NCBI GenBank assembly: GCA_002778195.1
Contig: PCDI01000002.1
Coordinates: 3,051,234 to 3,115,233 of the forward strand
Source of the DNA: Raffaelea ambrosiae
Taxonomy: Eukaryota; Ascomycota; Sordariomycetes; Ophiostomatales; Ophiostomataceae
Direction of reading: 5' to 3'
Length of the DNA stretch: 64,000 bases
A program made the position numbers and the translations under genes. This document shows, in pieces, positions 26,064 through 37,600 of this stretch (its first letter is position 1; every line of letters starts with the position of its first letter). The notes below the pieces were generated by a model that did no database searches, was not told the DNA's origin, and saw only the letters and a list, made by a program, of their open reading frames with translations.

Positions 26064-29000
26064 TTCCTCCACGTCTTCGCCTGGCCACCTCGATAAACCA
26101 CAAGCCGATTTACGCTGCCTCTCTTTCCGGACTGGCAAAAGCCTGTTCGATCAATGGCCGGTGCTTCTCCTGTGATCTGTAATGGCGCTTTCAAATAGCT
26201 TTTCGGGGGCGTCGTGCGCGGATATTCGGTTGTTCTGCCCTCAATACGACGTAAATGGGCGGTGCAAGTCGAGGGCAATACCCAAACAGGAAAGAGGCTG
26301 GCTGGCTGGCTTGAATAGGAAGGCACGTCCCTTGCAATATTGTCATCAGTGATATCTTGGTTCGCCTTGTTTATTTTCACTCTATTTTCCTCTGGTCTTT
26401 TTCTGTCCTCGACACCACCTTTTTTTTTTGTCAGGGCCTCAATTTATTGCCGACCAGCGTGCCATTGTCCCCAGGTTGCGCTCTGTGAAGTTACTCTGAA
26501 CCAGATTCCTTCAGTGTTCCTACGGGGGCCACGCGCGCTCCTGTGTTTTATGGCAGGGCTTGAAGCCATTTCCAAAACAAATAGAGGTATAAAGTAGAAG
26601 AGTCTCTCTCGGGTGAGGTTCTTGATGGATACAGACAGGTTCTCAAGGGAGCTCTCTGATATTTTTTTCTCCTTTTTTGGGCTCCCCCCTCAATTATGTT
26701 TGCTCTTCTGGTTTGAGCAAGCATCCAAGCGGGGATGGCATCGTCAGGCTTGAATACCTGCAATATGGAATTCATTTGTCGGTCCCAGCCACCTACATTA
26801 TTTTCGTGCTGTTCTGTGGCATCCACAGCGGATGCAGGCCCTCTCGTGTCGGAGCTGCCATGTGCTCTTGATTGATTAAAGCAGCATATTAACGGAACAG
26901 GAGATGGGGCGGGTGGACGGGGGAGCGGCTTCATCAAAAGAGCGAAAAGTGCCGACAGGAACAAGAGAAAGGGGAAAGGACGACGTGAGAAACAACCAGG
27001 ATTCCTTCTTCATCCACCCCCCTCTGTCGTTAATGGTTTGCTCCCCTACCCGTTTTTCTTCTCGCTCTTGGTTAACGGTCTCTCTATTGCAGAGACAGAC
27101 AGACATGAACCGAGCCGCCTTCGCCTCCTGAAGGGGTGCCAGACTATTCTTATCGGGGATCTTATTCTGCCTAAATATCCTCGAGCTTGCCAGCAAGGAA
27201 CAAGCAAAGAAGCTTGTAGCTTGTTCTGTGACGACACGAACCCCTGTCGTCTGTATCATGGCCTTCTGCTTACCCTGCCGCGGTGGAGAGAGCTCAGAGG
27301 CATCTCGAATTATGTAGCAGGACCGCCTACACTGAAATCGTTGGTACATTCAGAAAGAGATGGCATTTTTCGGGTCGCGAAGCTACAAGGGTGCGGAGAA
27401 CAAGCATTGGCCAATATGCATCACGGCATTTCATGAGCTCTTCCAGCGTCGTCCAACAGGGGGGCGAGTCTCTTGAGTTTGGCCAACTGTCGGCACGCCA
27501 GCTGCACTGACAATGAAAAAAGGGCCGAAACCAGTGTGGACCTCCGTCGTGTCTGTGTTTGTTGGAGACGGCACGGCGAGGCGTGGAAGGGAGAACATTC
27601 TGATGAGTCGACACTGGCCTCAGAGCTCGAGACCGACCCTCACGCTGTCTGCGTTCTGGAGCACCGGCAATGGAAGTGTGATGAGAACGAACAACCCGCA
27701 TACGAATTCCATTTTGGTCGACACACCTTCATTTACAAACCTGCAAGATGACCCGGTCTAGTGCAGAAAGGGGGATTTCGAAGTCACGGAGGCATACACT
27801 CACTATCGGGCTGTCCGCACGTTTGCTCTCACCATCCCTCTGCCCACGACATCATGAGCTAAGAAAAGCAACATGTGACCCACAAGACGACACGGCATGT
27901 AATGAGAGACACCCCCCCAAAGCTCAATTTACATGGCCTCACCTAGTATGAAATAGACAAAACGGGGGTTCCAAAAGGGGACTGGAGGAGGCAAAAGCCC
28001 AGAGGAGGAATCAGGCAGAAGACCTCCAGGCAATTGCTCTGGCCAGAATATGATGCCATGTCAATGTCTCAGTTAGGGTGTGTCTTGGGGCAAGTCTACA
28101 AAGTAGAGCGATTTCATTCGAGTTCGAGTGTATCGTTTATCGGCTGCTTGTTCTCGCGATGCGCCGAATTCGTGGACTGGGCTGCTTTGTCGGCCTCGGC
28201 AAACCAGGAGCTTTGATTGAACCCCCCCCCCCTCCTCCGACTTCTCGTTTTCGAAGACGGAGCACGCGTTCCACGTCGGGGTCGTTGCATAACCGAGAAA
28301 AGCGCTCACTATCGCACCCTGGTGGGATCGACAAACAGATATCGCTGCCGTGTCGGTGCTCTCCACAGTTCTTGCCGCCCTGTCCTCTGCTCTCAGCCTT
28401 CTCACTGCATGAAAGAGGGGTAGAGGCCATCAGGCTGGAAAGCGGCGTGGAACCATGTCGGAGGAATGGGTCCAGGTGATGCAGTAGATGGCGAAAGGTT
28501 GGCTTCCAGGCGTTGGGGATGACACTTTGGCCCCCCCTGCCCCCCTTCCTCTTCGATGAATTCACGTCGTATCAATGCCTGGCCGTATGTAGGCCTGTCC
28601 CACAATTTCCATCAGGGTCTCTTGGTTCACATCGTTGGCATGGATGATATGGCTCGCTGGCGGAGAAGAAAACGACGCATCCTGATGTCCGGTGGCGAGG
28701 TAGGGGGCGTGGGTGGAAAAGCGAGTCGAGGGGGGCAATGCGTGGTGTGTCTGGAGACACCGCCTCCAGGAGATGCTCAGCACCGATCCAAATGTCTAGG
28801 AAAGAGCAGTGGGCAAGTTCACTGAGACACAGTCGAGGTCCATGGTCATTGTACCTGTACTTTTGGCTCTTGTGTCGAGGCTAACGGAGACCGTTTTCGT
28901 AACGGAAGCCGCAACGGACATGCCACCGCCGAAGGTGCAGATGAGAGAGGACCAAAGGCCGCCCAGCCTCCATATCCTGTTTTGCAGTCTACCCTGTTCT

Positions 29001-29796
29001 TTGGCCGAGCAGTGTTTGCTTCTATTTTCGGAGGCCAGATACTGCCGGCGCCGTGCAAAGAGACGATGGGCTGTCTTCGACGAAATCACAGGACGAGAGC
29101 CATTTCTGGCCTCAAGGAGAAAGAAGAGAACGGGAGAAAAAGGTCGAGACTTATGGAAGGATGACTCTTTCTCTTATGTACACAAATCTCCTTTCTTTTG
29201 GGAAGGTTTGATAGTGCTGAAACTTCCTGCTTCTCTAGAGAGATTGAAGGCAATCTAGCTGTGATCTATGTTTACTGTAAAAGAAGGATTTTCGATGTGT
29301 CTTCAGGCCATGTGTTAGCATCTTATTGATTTTTCTTCATCTAGACAAGGTTTGTCCCTGGGAGGGCGCTGATTGAGTGTATATTTCCTAAGTGTTTATG
29401 ATGGATGCTCACTTCCAATGTGTGAAAGCACAATTTGGCCTCTGGCAACGCCTTGTGAGGATATTGCCGCAATACACGAACAGACGACGCATGGATGCCA
29501 TGCCGCCATTTACTCCTGGGTAAAAACGATGGGGACAACATGGAAGAAAGGGCAAAAGTAGCCCATTTTTGTGGCGTTGGCCCCTTTCGCAGTTTATTTA
29601 CATTGAAGCTCCTGTGTCGTGTTCAGTGCCAAGACAAGGCAGCAAACAAGCTGTTCAAAAGTAAGCCGATACTTTTTGTGTTGTGAATGGGCCTTTGCTC
29701 AGGGGCGGATAGCAGCGTTTGCTTCATTCTGGTTCCCAAAGTATCCAGTGACAGTATTGTAAAAGACATAAATCTGCCCCCCCCCCAAAATATGCT

Positions 29797-32414
29797 CTAG
29801 ACGGGCCGACTCGTGCTTCCACTGCTGGCCTGCCCCCTACGATGGATGCCTGCGCGTAGCTGTGGCTGTGGCTGCGTCTGTGATGATGGCTGCTGCCGGG
29901 GCAGCGGCTGCATCTCCAGGGCCTCCACGCCATGGTAGACTTTGTTGCCCTCGCCCAGCTCGGCCAGATCCTCGCCGCTCCGCTGGCGCAGGTTGATGGC
30001 GGACGGGACCTCGCTGGGCAGCGCCGTGTTTTCGCCGCTGTCAACAAACGGTCTGCCGTGTCCACCAGAAGGTTCGGTGCTGTTGTCGTTGTCGTTGATG
30101 TTGATGCTGTTGCTCTCGCCACGACCGGTGGGCTCCACGAGCAAGACGCCTCCTCGTTCTGCCCCTGCCCGTCCGCTGCCACCGCCGCCATAGTTGCCCC
30201 CTACGCTCTCCATGGTGAAAGGGCTGGCCGTGGGCCCGTCCAGCACCGACAGCTCCTGCGCCGTGAAAAAGCGCGGCAGCAGCCAAGCACGCACGGGGAT
30301 GAGCAGCAGGATGAAGACGGGGAACCCGACGGCCGCCACGGTCTGCGTGATGGCAAAGGTGGCGCCGAAGCCGACGAGCTCGACGGCCACAAAGGCCCAG
30401 ATGGCGACGCGGCGCGGCAGCTGCTTGAGCGGGTGGCTGCGCGGCGTCAGCGAGACGTCGCGGGCGAGGAACAGCATCTTGGCGGTGATGTCGTTGCCCT
30501 CGAGGGCCTGGATCCCCATGACAAAGAAGAGGCCGGCGAGGACAGCCTGGGGGATGAGGTGCAGGACGACGAGCAGCGGGCCGGTCATGGTGCCCAGGGT
30601 CAGCAGGCCCTGGGCGAGGTTGGAGACGCGCTGCTCGACGACGCGGGTGACGCGGGCGTGGACGGCGTTGCGTGGGTGGCCCTTGGACTCGCCGCTGTCG
30701 TCGTCGTTGTTGTTGTTGTTGTTGTCGCTACCACCATCTCTGTTCATGTTCTCTTCGCGGGGATCGTCATCGCTGCCGTCGTCCTTGACCAATTCGGTGA
30801 CGCAGAGCGACTCGGTGTGGAAGGGAGCCTGCGGGATCAGCCCGTTGGGAAACGGAAGGCCCAAGAGTCCGGCGACGCCTGTGGTGAGGCCCAAAAGAAA
30901 GAGATCCCAATGGAAGCCGGCCGGCTTCTTGAGAGGGAACTCGGTGCCCTGGGCAATGAGAGACGAGACTGGCTGTTGTTAGTGCTATTCCGAGGCGGCA
31001 ATACAAGTGCTATTGAGAGGCAGGAACACAAAGTGCCGGACAGCGTCAAGGAAAGACGGGAAAGACGGGAAAGACGGGAAAGACCCTACCATTGTGGTCA
31101 AAGTAGAACAAGACGGTCAAAAGCACGGCAAACGGAATGGCCAGGAACACGTCGCCGACGTGGAGCTGCCAAAAATGCACCAGCCAGCTGCGGCCGTCGG
31201 CCGTGGGCGCAAAGGCGATGCCGGTGGGGAGGACCTCGAGCTGGACCGCGCGCATGCGGCCGATGTGGACGAAGCCGGAAAAGAAGACCACGGTCAGGGG
31301 CGTGCCGTAGTCCTTGAGGAAGACGCGGATCGGGTGCGTGAAGAGGCTACCCCGGCCGAGCTCGCCGCAGAGATAGGCGACGACAAAGACGGCCAGGCCG
31401 ACAAAGATGGACAGGTAAAAGGGCTCCTCGCCGCCGAGGCGGGACAGCACCTGGATGCCCTTTTGCAGGTAGATGAAGGCGACGTAGAAGCCAAAGATGT
31501 CGCAGGGGAAGCGCGTGACATAGCGCAGGCCGTTGCAGGCATTCGTGACGGCCAGCACCCAGTGGAAGACGAGCGACCACAGGCCGACCCAGCACATAAA
31601 GGCCAGGTAGTTTGTGCCGCGCGGGCTGATGATGTCGTAGACCGTGCTGGAGGAGTGTCAGGAAGGGGGAGGAGAGAGGAGAAGGGGTGGGGGACAAAGA
31701 ACCAAAATACACAAGAGAGAAAAGAGAAGAGAAAAAAGAAAAAAAAAGAAAAACACACTAATTAAAGACAGTAATGGGGCCAGTGACGCCGACAATGACG
31801 AGCGGCTGGCAGGCCAGGACAGCAAAGACGACGGCGCCGAGCACAGACGACAGAAGCACCTCGTTGACGCCGTAGTGCATGTGTGTCTTGGTGAACATGT
31901 CGAGCGAGAACGCCAGGGCCGGCAGGATGCTGCAAAGAAACCCGTGTTAGTCTTTTTTTTTTTTTTTTTGTGGAAAAAAGCCTTCGCTTTCTGTCTCCCC
32001 CCTGTGCACGTACTTGGCAAAGTACATGTAGACCGTGGCCGGCACCACGCGGTAGTCCCAGGCGTCCAGCCAGTCGCTGTTGTAGTAGGGGGCCCGGCGT
32101 CGGACGTCGTTGACCATGCCGCGGAAGAGGCGGATCTTCCACCGCGAAGAAGCAGACGATGGTTGTGGCCGCAGCTGCTCGTCCTCGTCCTCGTCCTCGT
32201 CGCCGTCGTCGTCTTCGTTGGCGGCGGCCGTCCGTCTCCACCGGCCGCCTTGCCGGGACCGGCTGCCGACAGCCCGCTGCACGGATGCGGCTACCCGGCC
32301 CCGCCACGCATCACTCGAAGGCCCGGGGCCGCCACCGCTGCCACCGCTACCGCCTGGGTGGAGCCCGCTGCCGGGCAGCGATAGAGCATCGCCGGATGCG
32401 GTGTGTGAAGTCAT
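29797..32414 (-). CDS. BOR1: Bor1-type borate/bicarbonate anion transporter
   Basis: Polytopic membrane transporter of the SLC4/Bor1 family. Fungal Bor1 exports borate across the plasma membrane. Exons on the minus strand are 32414-32014, 31929-31759, 31646-31090 and 30968-29797, giving 766 residues with all junctions in frame. Visible family blocks are NDVRRRAPYYNSDW before the first membrane segment, YFANILPALAFSLDMFTK across junction 1, GVTGPITVFN (about 180-189) before junction 2, and LPFPNGLIPQAPFHTESL (about 414-431). Odd points: an Asp/Asn-rich acidic loop (about 434-470) after that last block, a Gly/Ser/acidic N-terminal tail, and a polar C-terminal tail, which make it longer than yeast Bor1. 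Intron 3 starts inside a 9-bp tandem repeat. The start is the only ATG that precedes the conserved block in frame. Confidence 0.92.
31051..31086. repeat. 9-bp tandem repeat inside BOR1 intron 3
   Basis: Four copies of GAAAGACGG on the plus strand (the last one degenerate). They sit immediately inside the donor site of the 121-bp intron 30969-31089, so the donor GTAGGG overlaps the final copy. Because the unit is nine bases, reading through would encode a Val-Phe-Pro repeat. Confidence 0.85.
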
Positions 32415-32980
32415 GGGATGGCGGAGGGAGGATTGGAGGGATGGAGGGATGGAGGGATGGAGATGGGGAAGGCGGTCAGCGTCTCATGGGAAATCACAGC
32501 GGTCTAAGCAAGAACAGGACACGAAATCAGGTCAATGGGCGCCGCGAAAGGCAAGCAGACAACAAAAAGAGCACGGAAGTACAAGAAGGAGACGCAGAAG
32601 AGGGGGGGGGGGGGATATCCGACCACATCTCTCGTCATCGCAGCAAAAAGCCGGGATGGATTTGCATGGTATTTTGTGGGTCCCGATTGAATAAATGATT
32701 ATTCTTTTGATATGATTTTATTTTTTCCCACCGATGACTTGTCCCGAGGTCTCCCCCAGATGTTTGTACACCGTAATAACCTACATAGAATAACCTAGAT
32801 GCACACGCACAACCCCCCACATCACGGCGCTCAACTCCGCATCCGGAGCGGATCAGTGCATGCGTGCCGGCTTTCCTGCACGCATGTCAGCATCTACTGT
32901 GTGCCGGCTTTCCTACATGCATGCCAATGTCTACTGTGACCCTTTGGCCTTTTTTTAATTTTCGTCCGTCCGTCATCCCA
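32415..32980. other. BOR1 promoter and dehydrogenase 3' region
   Basis: The 566 bases between two genes on the same strand. It holds an 8-bp GGATGGAG repeat (about 32436-32463), a G13 tract (32602-32614), a TTTATT near 32718 that is AATAAA on the minus strand and could serve 3' processing of the dehydrogenase, and a 37-bp tandem duplication. No further gene. Confidence 0.6.
32864..32937. repeat. 37-bp tandem duplication
   Basis: Two adjacent copies (32864-32900 and 32901-32937), both starting GTGCCGGCTTTCCT and ending TCTACTGT, with several substitutions between. It lies in the probable 3' UTR of the dehydrogenase gene. Confidence 0.8.
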
Positions 32981-34037
32981 TCAATAGTCGTAGAAGCCCT
33001 TGCCCGTCTTCTTGCCCAGCCAGCCGGCATCGACCATCTTGCCGAGCAGCACGCTGGGCCGGTACTTGGAGTCGCCGGTCTCGGTGTGCAGGACGCGCAT
33101 GATGGCAAGGCAGGTGTCGAGGCCGATGAAGTCGGCGAGCTGCAGCGGGCCCATGGGCACGTTGGTGCCGTTCTTCATGATGGCGTCGATGCTGTCGCGG
33201 TCGCCCACGCCGGTCTCGAGGCAGATGACGGCCTCGTTGATGTACGGCATCAGGATGCGGTTGGCCAGGAAGCCCGGCGCATCGGCCGACGTCGACGGGA
33301 TCTTGCCCATCGCCTGGCAGAAGGCGACCGCCGTGGCCAGCGTGGCCGGGCTCGTCTGCAGGCCGCTGATGATCTCGACGCCCTTCTGCACCGGCACCGG
33401 GTTCATAAAGTGCGTCGACACCACGCGCGCGCTGGCCGCGGCGCTGCCCGCGGCCGCGGCGATCTTGGTGATGGAGATGGAGCTTGTGTTGGTGGCCAGG
33501 ATGGCATGGGACGGCGTGGTCGCGGCCAGCGTCTGGAAGATGGAGAACTTGAGGTCCGGGATCTCGGGCACGGCCTCGATCACAAAGTCGACGTCGCCGA
33601 GCTGCTCCAGCGAGGTCGCGGGCGTCAGCAGCGCGCGCGCCGCATCGGCGTCCGCCTGGCTGATGCGCGACTTGGCCACGTCCTTGGCCAGCAGCTTGTC
33701 GGCAAAGGCGAGGCCCTTGTCGAGCGACTTTTGCGACGAGTCGACCAGCGTGACCGGCACGCCGGCCTTGGTGGCGGCCACGAGAGCAATGCCGAGACCC
33801 TGTGAGAGAATGTGAGTGAGCCAGAGGTCAAACTGGTCAAACAGATCATACCGATCGAGCGGAGCGAGGAANAAAAAAAAAAAAAAAACGTCTCACCATC
33901 TGGCCGGCACCGACAACACCCAGCCGTTTGACTACGGACGCCGCCGATTTCTGCGATGCCGAGGCACTGAAGCACCGCAGCTGCGTGGCCAGCCGGCCGG
34001 CCTGCCGCGGGCGGGCGGCTGTGAAAACCTTCTGCAT
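32981..34037 (-). CDS. mitochondrial short-chain 3-hydroxyacyl-CoA dehydrogenase
   Basis: Oxidises L-3-hydroxyacyl-CoA to 3-ketoacyl-CoA with NAD+, the third step of beta-oxidation. Exons 34037-33897 and 33799-32981 give 319 residues, close to the usual 300-315. The start is the only ATG in frame before the fold. Residues 1-30 are Arg/Ala/Ser-rich without acidic residues, a typical mitochondrial presequence, and there is no C-terminal peroxisomal signal. The Rossmann motif GAGQMG spans the splice junction (43-48), and D67 is the expected ribose-binding acid. By comparison with the human enzyme the active site is S153 (NTSS), H177 (THFMNPVPV), E189 and N227. Downstream follow PYINEA and the C-terminal LGKKTGKGFYDY. 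The intron contains one unresolved base (33872). It is divergent from TOF1. Confidence 0.93.
33872..33872. other. single ambiguous base in a poly-A run
   Basis: One N inside the A-rich stretch of the dehydrogenase intron. It does not touch the splice sites or coding sequence. Confidence 0.98.
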
Positions 34038-34220
34038 GACGAAAGAGACGGACAGGAAGTGCGTAGAGGAGCGCAATGGCTGAGCGAACAGGCGTGCACG
34101 GCGTGGGATTTGACGGAACTGTCGTCTCGTCTATGGAGGGGCAGCTTGAGAGGACCGCTTGCTATCGCAGCATACTACTAACTAATAGCTAACTACTCAT
34201 AGCAACAATGCCTCGCTTAT

Positions 34221-34235
34221 CCTCGGCCACCTCGG
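34221..34235. promoter_or_regulatory. paired CCTCGG boxes (FarA/FarB-type)
   Basis: CCTCGG at 34221-34226 and again at 34230-34235, 184-198 bases upstream of the dehydrogenase start. In Aspergillus nidulans the Zn-cluster regulators FarA and FarB act through this hexamer to induce fatty-acid catabolic genes. Function here is inferred from motif and target. Confidence 0.5.
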
Positions 34236-34461
34236 TACAACGGTCGGTCCCTGGTAAATTGGCTAGTTACTGAGAAAGGCCCTGGCAGCACGCCCAGCCC
34301 ACAGCCACAGCGCTGAATGGCACGTGCACACCGCTGGCTGACCGGGCCCCCAGGCGCTGGAAAACGGGTCTGCCACCAACGTGGGGTCTCCTGTGAAGGG
34401 TGCCCCACAAAAAGCCGCTGCACCAATTCACTCTATTAATTGGTTAGTTAATAGTTAGTGG

Positions 34462-34477
34462 ACGCGTTGGGACGCGT
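34462..34477. promoter_or_regulatory. paired MluI cell-cycle boxes
   Basis: ACGCGT at 34462-34467 and 34472-34477, ten bases apart (one helical turn), 187-203 bases before the TOF1 start. In yeasts MBF binds such boxes to drive G1/S transcription of replication genes, which fits the TOF1 product. Function is inferred. Confidence 0.55.
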
Positions 34478-34664
34478 CTTCCCGCGTAAAGCTCCTTTGG
34501 GGGGGGGGGGGCATCGCCAAATTTGACGGACATCCATTTGACAACACACACACGCACACATACACGCACATCCGCGCACACAAACTCCAACTCTGCGAAC
34601 GGCAACCGGCATTTTTGCGGACTGCTCGAGCATAGCAGCCAAGACAGTTTGCCGTGTGTCCGCA

Positions 34665-37600
34665 ATGGAGCCCAACGACGGCCCCGTGGACGTTGTCCAC
34701 CCCGAAGTCCGGGCACACATCACCAGTCTGGTGTCTGCAGTAAGTAGCGCCCAGCGGGGAAGCTTTGGTATGACGGAGCACTCCTAACAGACACATAGCT
34801 CGGCGGTGTCGACGAAGACGGCCAATACCAGCTGGGTGACGACGCCCTCGACGTCCTGCGCGACATCAAGAAATGGATCCGCTTCTACGACCAGAAACTC
34901 AACCGGATGGACGTGGCGCGGTGCCTGGCCGAGACGAACCTCGTCGGCGGCGACCTGCTGCGCATCCTGGCCACCTGGCCCGAGAACGGCACCACCGCCC
35001 AGCGCTTCAAGGCGCGCGTCGCCCTCGCCTGCTTCGAAGTCCTGACGCCCCTGACCTGGCCGCTCGAGCGGGACCCCGAGACCGCCACCGTCAACCACTA
35101 CCGCCACCTGCCCGTGCTGCAGCTCGCCCAGGTCGCCTACAAGCGCGCCATCATCAACTTTGACGGCGCCCCCATTCTGCACACCGCCGTGCGCGTGGCC
35201 CTGCCCTCGCTGGCCGTGCCGCTCGCCGACCGCGCCCTGCGCGACCAGGGCATCATCAAGCTGGTGCTCTACTTTCTGCGCAACGTCGCCATGATCGAGC
35301 CGCCGCCGGGCCTGGTCTACGAGGGCGACGAGTCGCAGATCTCGCGGTCGGCCACCATTGACGCCTTCGCCTACCAGGACATCTTCTTGGTGCTGCTGAC
35401 CCTGGCCTCCAACATGGGCGAAGACTTCCGCACCGAAGACACCACGGTCCTGGAGATCCTCTTCCACCTGGTCAAGGGCGTGGACATTGCCAAGCTGTTC
35501 ATGGACGAGTCGCAGCGGCAGCGCACCCACGCCAGCGAGCTCACCGACATGATGAACAGGGAGTCCGCCATGCTGCAGAGCTTCCAGAAGCACGCGCCCA
35601 CGCGCCACAGCCGCTTCGGCACCATGGTCTGGGTCGACCGCGGCCAGGGCAAGATGAGCGCGCTCTCGGGCCAGGACGCCCTCGTCAGCTCGGCCGCCCG
35701 CGAGCTCAAGATGGACAGCAGCAAGAAGTTCCGCCCGCCGCGCCGCGGCCAGCGCCGGCGCCACCAAGGCGACGACAAGGCCCTGGACCTGGGCGCGTCC
35801 GTGTCGCTGAACGCGCGCGCCAACGACCAGCTGCGCTCCTTTGTCGAGGACTTTCTCGATGCCGGCTTCAACCCGCTCTTCCAGCACCTGCGCAAGTCGC
35901 TCGACCGCGAGGCGCCCCATGTGCTGCACCACCACCGCGCCCAGTTCCTGTACCTGGTGGCCTGGTTCCTCGAGGCCGAGCGCGTGCGCCACAAGGCGCG
36001 TCGGGCCAAGGACAAGCAGAACGGCCAGAAAGCCAAGGACAGAAACAACAGCAACAGCAACAGAAACAGCAACAGCGACGACAACAGCGACGTCACCAGC
36101 TTCAACCTGGTCGCCGGCGTCCTCAACCAGGAAATGTTCATCTTCCTGGGCCGCGCCCTCGACCGCTCCCAGAACGACAAGGACTGGCAGGAGCTGACGG
36201 TCGTCATGCGCTGCTTCACGCAGATCCTGCTGACCGTCCAGGAGATGAGCGAGTCGCGCAACGAGGACAACGAGGAGATCGCCGAGAACATCCTCAGCCG
36301 CCTGTTCTACGAGGAGTCCACCCACGACGCCATTGCCACCATTGTCAGGAACTTCAAGGACCAGGGCTACGAGTATCTCGACGCCTGCACCGAGCTGACC
36401 CACACGTACCTGCGCATCCTCGAGTCCTACTCCAAGCAGAACGTCGACCTGCAGGTCCGCTCGCGCCGCCGGACGCGCAAGAAAAAGAAGGCCGCGGCCA
36501 AGGCAGCAGCAACAGCAGCAGCAATAGCAGCTCCCGCCGGCGGAGCCGAGAACGGAGACCAGGCCGGCGAGCAAGACGGCAACAATGCTGACAACGGCGG
36601 CGACGACGACGACGACGACGACGAGTCGGTCAACGACGAAGAGCTGGCACAGAAGGCCAGCACCGAGCGCAAGTTTGACTTTGCGCGCTTTGCCAACCGG
36701 TTTGTGGCCCAGGGCGTCGTCGACACCTTTGTCCGCTTCGCGTCCAACTACCGCGACCTGACGGACGCCCAGCTCAAGCGGGCCCACCGCTACTTTTACC
36801 GCGTCGCCTTCAAGCAGGAGATGAGCGTCATGCTCTTCCGCGTCGACATCATCCGCCTCTTCTACAACATGATCAAGGGCCCCGAGCCGCTCGACAAGAG
36901 CACCACGGCCATGTACAAGGAGTGGGAAGAGCTGTCCAAGCAGATCATCCGCAAGTGCATCAAGAAGATCGAGGAGCGGCCCGTCCTGCTCATCGAGATG
37001 CTCTTCTCCAAGAGCGCCAGCACGGCCCATTTCCTCGAGTACGGCTACGAAAAGCAGACCGTGTCGCTGGCCCACCCCAAGCCGGGCGCCGAGCTCGAGT
37101 TCCGCCACGACTTTGCGCCCGACCGCCAGATTGCCATTGCCGTCGGCGTCCTGCTCGACAAGAACCAGCTGGAGCACATCTCGTTTGTGAAGAAGCAGCT
37201 AGCCGCCGCCGAGACGGAGAGGCGGGCCTGGCAGCTGGCCGAGACCGCAGCAGCGGAAGCGACAGCAGCGTCTGCAGCGTCTGCCGCGGGCCTGGCGCCT
37301 GCTCCTCCTGCCAGCGAGACAGGAGATGCTTCTGGCCAGCAAGGCACCAGCAGCAGCAGCACAGAGACTGCAAACCCTGCGGCGCCCGCCACGGATCTCT
37401 TCCCTGCGAGCGAAGCTCCCCCAATCAGTGAGTTACGATCATGGGATCCCCTTTTCCCCTTACCCCCTTTTCCCCCTTTCCCCTTTCTCGTCAATCATAA
37501 AACAGTCCTTTGTCTCTAACCAGCTCTTCTACCAGCCGTCCGCCCCGATGACGAAGCCTGCCGCAAAGCTATGTTCAAGAACTCGCACCTGCGTCTTCTG

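Larger units (their letters stand above)
21182..29796. other. gene-free stretch between homeodomain gene and BOR1
   Basis: The first 900 bases are very T-rich and probably include the 3' UTR of the homeodomain gene. An AATAAA lies near 22277. Beyond that there are GT/CA microsatellites (about 24.0 and 24.5 kb), a C17 tract at 25734, a cluster of three CCAAT boxes near 26.0 kb, and short open frames without recognisable domains. I see no transposon remnants, terminal repeats or RIP-like AT enrichment. Confidence 0.55.
34038..34664. promoter_or_regulatory. bidirectional promoter between the dehydrogenase and TOF1
   Basis: The 627 bases separating two divergent start codons. It contains a CCTCGG pair close to the dehydrogenase, an ACGCGT pair close to TOF1, a G13 tract (34499-34511), a CA-rich stretch (about 34540-34575), and two clusters of TAACTA/TTAGTT sequence (34166-34203 and 34435-34460). 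No open frame of note. Confidence 0.75.

Noticed and set aside
29932..31317. 461-codon plus-strand open frame across BOR1
   Set aside because: Antisense shadow; it crosses the introns of the real gene and has no recognisable motif.
34784..37177. 797-codon minus-strand open frame across TOF1
   Set aside because: Antisense shadow of a GC-rich coding exon; the plus strand encodes a clear Timeless-family protein and the antisense product is a Leu/Val/Glu/Gly-rich sequence without domains.
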